Assembly (NCBI GenBank): GCA_018398765.1
Contig: JAHBMJ010005909.1
Coordinates: 42,518 to 61,069 of the forward strand
Direction: 5' to 3'
Source: Chromera velia
Lineage: Eukaryota > Sar > Chromeraceae
DNA: 18,552 nucleotides
The number at the start of each line of letters is the position of its first letter. The stretch's first letter is position 1. The notes under the pieces were generated by a model. The model searched no databases and was not told the origin of the DNA. It saw nothing but the letters and a program-made list of their open reading frames with translations. Below are positions 16,951 to 18,552 of this stretch, piece after piece. Both the position numbers and the translations under genes were made by a program.

Positions 16951-17878
16951 CACTCTAGTATAGAGATTTTAAATTTAGATCTAAGTCTAAAGAGATTAAA
17001 TTTTGATTGATTGACACCATTTAAATTCTAGAGTAATTTAGTGTGTGCCAGTATGTGCAGTGAATCAAACTAGGAATTGAATTAAACGGTGTTATAAAAA
17101 TCAGACGGTCTTGTATGTTGTTCCTAAGTATCAAAAGTCCAAAGAAACACTGAGGCTTATGATAAGGACGTATAAAGATGATAATGATACTCATAAAATA
17201 GATTGAAATATTAGAATCATGTGTCTGGCTAAGCCTGTATGAAGATATCCGGTACCGTTAGATACCGTGATATACAATAAAGATAGTCACTTAAAATTAG
17301 TACTGTTGTCTATATTTTTAGGATAAAAAGTCAGGATTAAAACATAAATACATAGAAACTTCAGGCTGAATCAAATATTATTTTTTGCAACTTAATTTTT
17401 CATTTTTTTTTTCATGTTTCATCTTTATGCATGCATATTTTTCGAAAAGGGATCTGCATGCAAAGCAAAACTGCGATCAGACTACTTTATTTTAAAATAA
17501 TGTAATTAATTTAAATCATTATCGTATTTTTCTTTTTTAGTGATTCAATCTGTCAACATATATTTTGAAGAAGTTTGGCTTCATTGCACTAAAAAGTGGT
17601 CTTTTGTGTTTGACGTTTGATTTGTTAGACTCTTTAGGTTTTGTTTTTGATCCACTTTGATCAAAACTCAATTTTGATGGCTTCATTCTTATTCGTATTT
17701 GTTTGTGTAGAACTGACGTGGCTGGTCAAGCCTTTTTCAGCGTCAACAAAGGGTTTAATTGTCGTTATAATTTTTGTGTCATCTGTCCTTGTCGACTGTT
17801 CCGCTCTCTCTTCCTTCTTTCTTGTACGTCCCTTGTCTGTTTTCTTCTGAATCTTTGATTCTTTGGATCGGAACTCTC
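16951..17878. other. AT-rich intergenic region; no supported gene
   Basis: Strongly AT-rich, with a run of T at 17403-17412. It holds two perfect TGCATGCA palindromes (17428-17435 and 17455-17462). No long frame, tRNA or repeat is evident. The right end is presumably the 3' UTR of the minus-strand gene that ends at 17879. Confidence 0.5.
17428..17462. promoter_or_regulatory. Paired TGCATGCA palindromes
   Basis: Two perfect 8-bp palindromes lie 27 bp apart in AT-rich DNA. They match the core of ApiAP2-type sites. They lie downstream of the neighbouring minus-strand gene, so a regulatory role is unproven. Confidence 0.3.
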
Positions 17879-18552
17879 TTATGCTCCGTCCCCAGCTGCT
17901 GTCACCGTTTCCCCCTCGCCTGTCTCTGCTGCTGCTGGGTTCTCCGCCGGCGTCTTGTCCTGAGCCTCTGCAGAAGGGGCACTCTCTCCTTCTCCCTCTT
18001 TGACGTTGCCAGCGGGGGCTTCGGTAGCCTGTGGGGGAGGGGGGGGCGGGGGGGGCGGGGGGGAGGCCACAAAAGCGTCGACTGACATGGTTGCAGGGCC
18101 TGCGGTGCTCTCTGCTGCTGGGAGAGGGGGGGCGTCTGCTGCCGGATCGTTCGGAGGCTTTGCTTTGGATCCGCTGGGAAGTGAATCCCCTTCTTTGTGT
18201 TCCTCGGTTTCTCCTGAGGTTTTTCTGATCGTAGCGTCTGCAGCTTCCGGGAAGGAGTCTCCCGATGTCTCACGTGAGAGCATCGCGCAGAAAGAGCTGC
18301 ACCGAGGGAAGAGAAAAAAAGGGGGGGCAGGAAGGAGTGTGGGTGGTGGTGAACCTCATTTTACAGAGCCACAAAACGTCCCAATTAAAGACGGGCAGCA
18401 CAGAAACATGAGTGTGGAATTCTGAGAGCAAAAGGGCCGAAGAAGAATACTTCGATTCCTGCGGACTGCCATGCAGAGGAGAGACAAGTGCCCATCACGA
18501 CTCACCCCTGCACCCAGAAAAGGTGGAAGGTGATGGCGATGAACAGAAGACT
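17879..18552 (-). CDS. 3' part of a spliced gene; hydrophobic segment and acidic Pro/Ala-rich tail, unknown function
   Basis: The gene runs off the right edge. The proposed upstream exon is 18552-18506 (open end), the intron is 18505-18297 (GTGAGT to a pyrimidine tract ending GGTGCAG), and the last exon is 18296-17879 with TAA. The join is phase 2. The upstream exon reads SLLFIAITFHLFWVQ, long and hydrophobic enough for a membrane span or signal core. The rest is about 139 residues of Ala/Pro/Glu/Ser with a run of about ten prolines near the middle, and is probably disordered. ATG 18283 would give a stand-alone 134-residue frame, but the strong acceptor 13 bases upstream argues for an internal exon. 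No family is recognised. It could be a membrane protein with a flexible Pro-rich tail. Confidence 0.55.
18032..18066. repeat. G-rich tract encoding the polyproline run
   Basis: The plus strand has four or more runs of five to eight Gs separated by single A or C bases, enough for a G-quadruplex. On the minus strand it encodes the proline run of the gene above. Confidence 0.8.

Overview
The window looks like nuclear DNA of a protist. It has spliced genes with pyrimidine-tract/AG acceptors, long spacers, (CA)n and (CTGT)n microsatellites inside introns, an LTR retroelement and many TGCATG palindromes. TGCATG-type sites are known ApiAP2 targets in apicomplexans. A rhomboid with a leader shaped like a complex-plastid (signal plus transit) peptide fits an alveolate with a secondary plastid. 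A chromerid alga such as Chromera is my best guess, because LTR elements are rare in most apicomplexans. This is inference from style, not an identification.

Layout. 1-1509 is AT-rich spacer followed by a purine-rich tract, with no supported gene. 1510-2751 (-) is an intronless rhomboid intramembrane protease with all motif residues present. 2752-3358 is a divergent promoter packed with TGCATG/CATGCA sites. 3359-13293 (+) is best read as one eight-exon gene for a protein of about 2,477 residues, largely disordered and of unknown function. Its first exon looks like a free-standing 193-codon gene, but a GTCAGT donor just before the stop joins it in phase to the next exon. 13469-16950 is a non-autonomous LTR retrotransposon lying on the minus strand: 484/487-bp LTRs with TG...CA ends, a CTAG target duplication, a tRNA-type primer-binding site and a polypurine tract. 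16951-17878 is AT-rich spacer. 17879-18552 (-) is the 3' part of another spliced gene that runs off the right edge: a hydrophobic stretch, then an acidic Pro/Ala-rich tail with a polyproline run.

The rhomboid and the large gene share one promoter region and could be co-regulated. The retroelement lies about 180 bp past the stop codon of the large gene. The most unusual points are the recurrent GTC-type splice donors in the large gene, the near-absence of transversions between the two LTRs, a tRNA match that runs past the usual 18-nt primer limit, a second partial copy of the LTR-end/PBS block, and a small TATA-preceded spliced reading frame opposite to the element's own strand. I recognise no previously described defence, toxin or biosynthetic system here.
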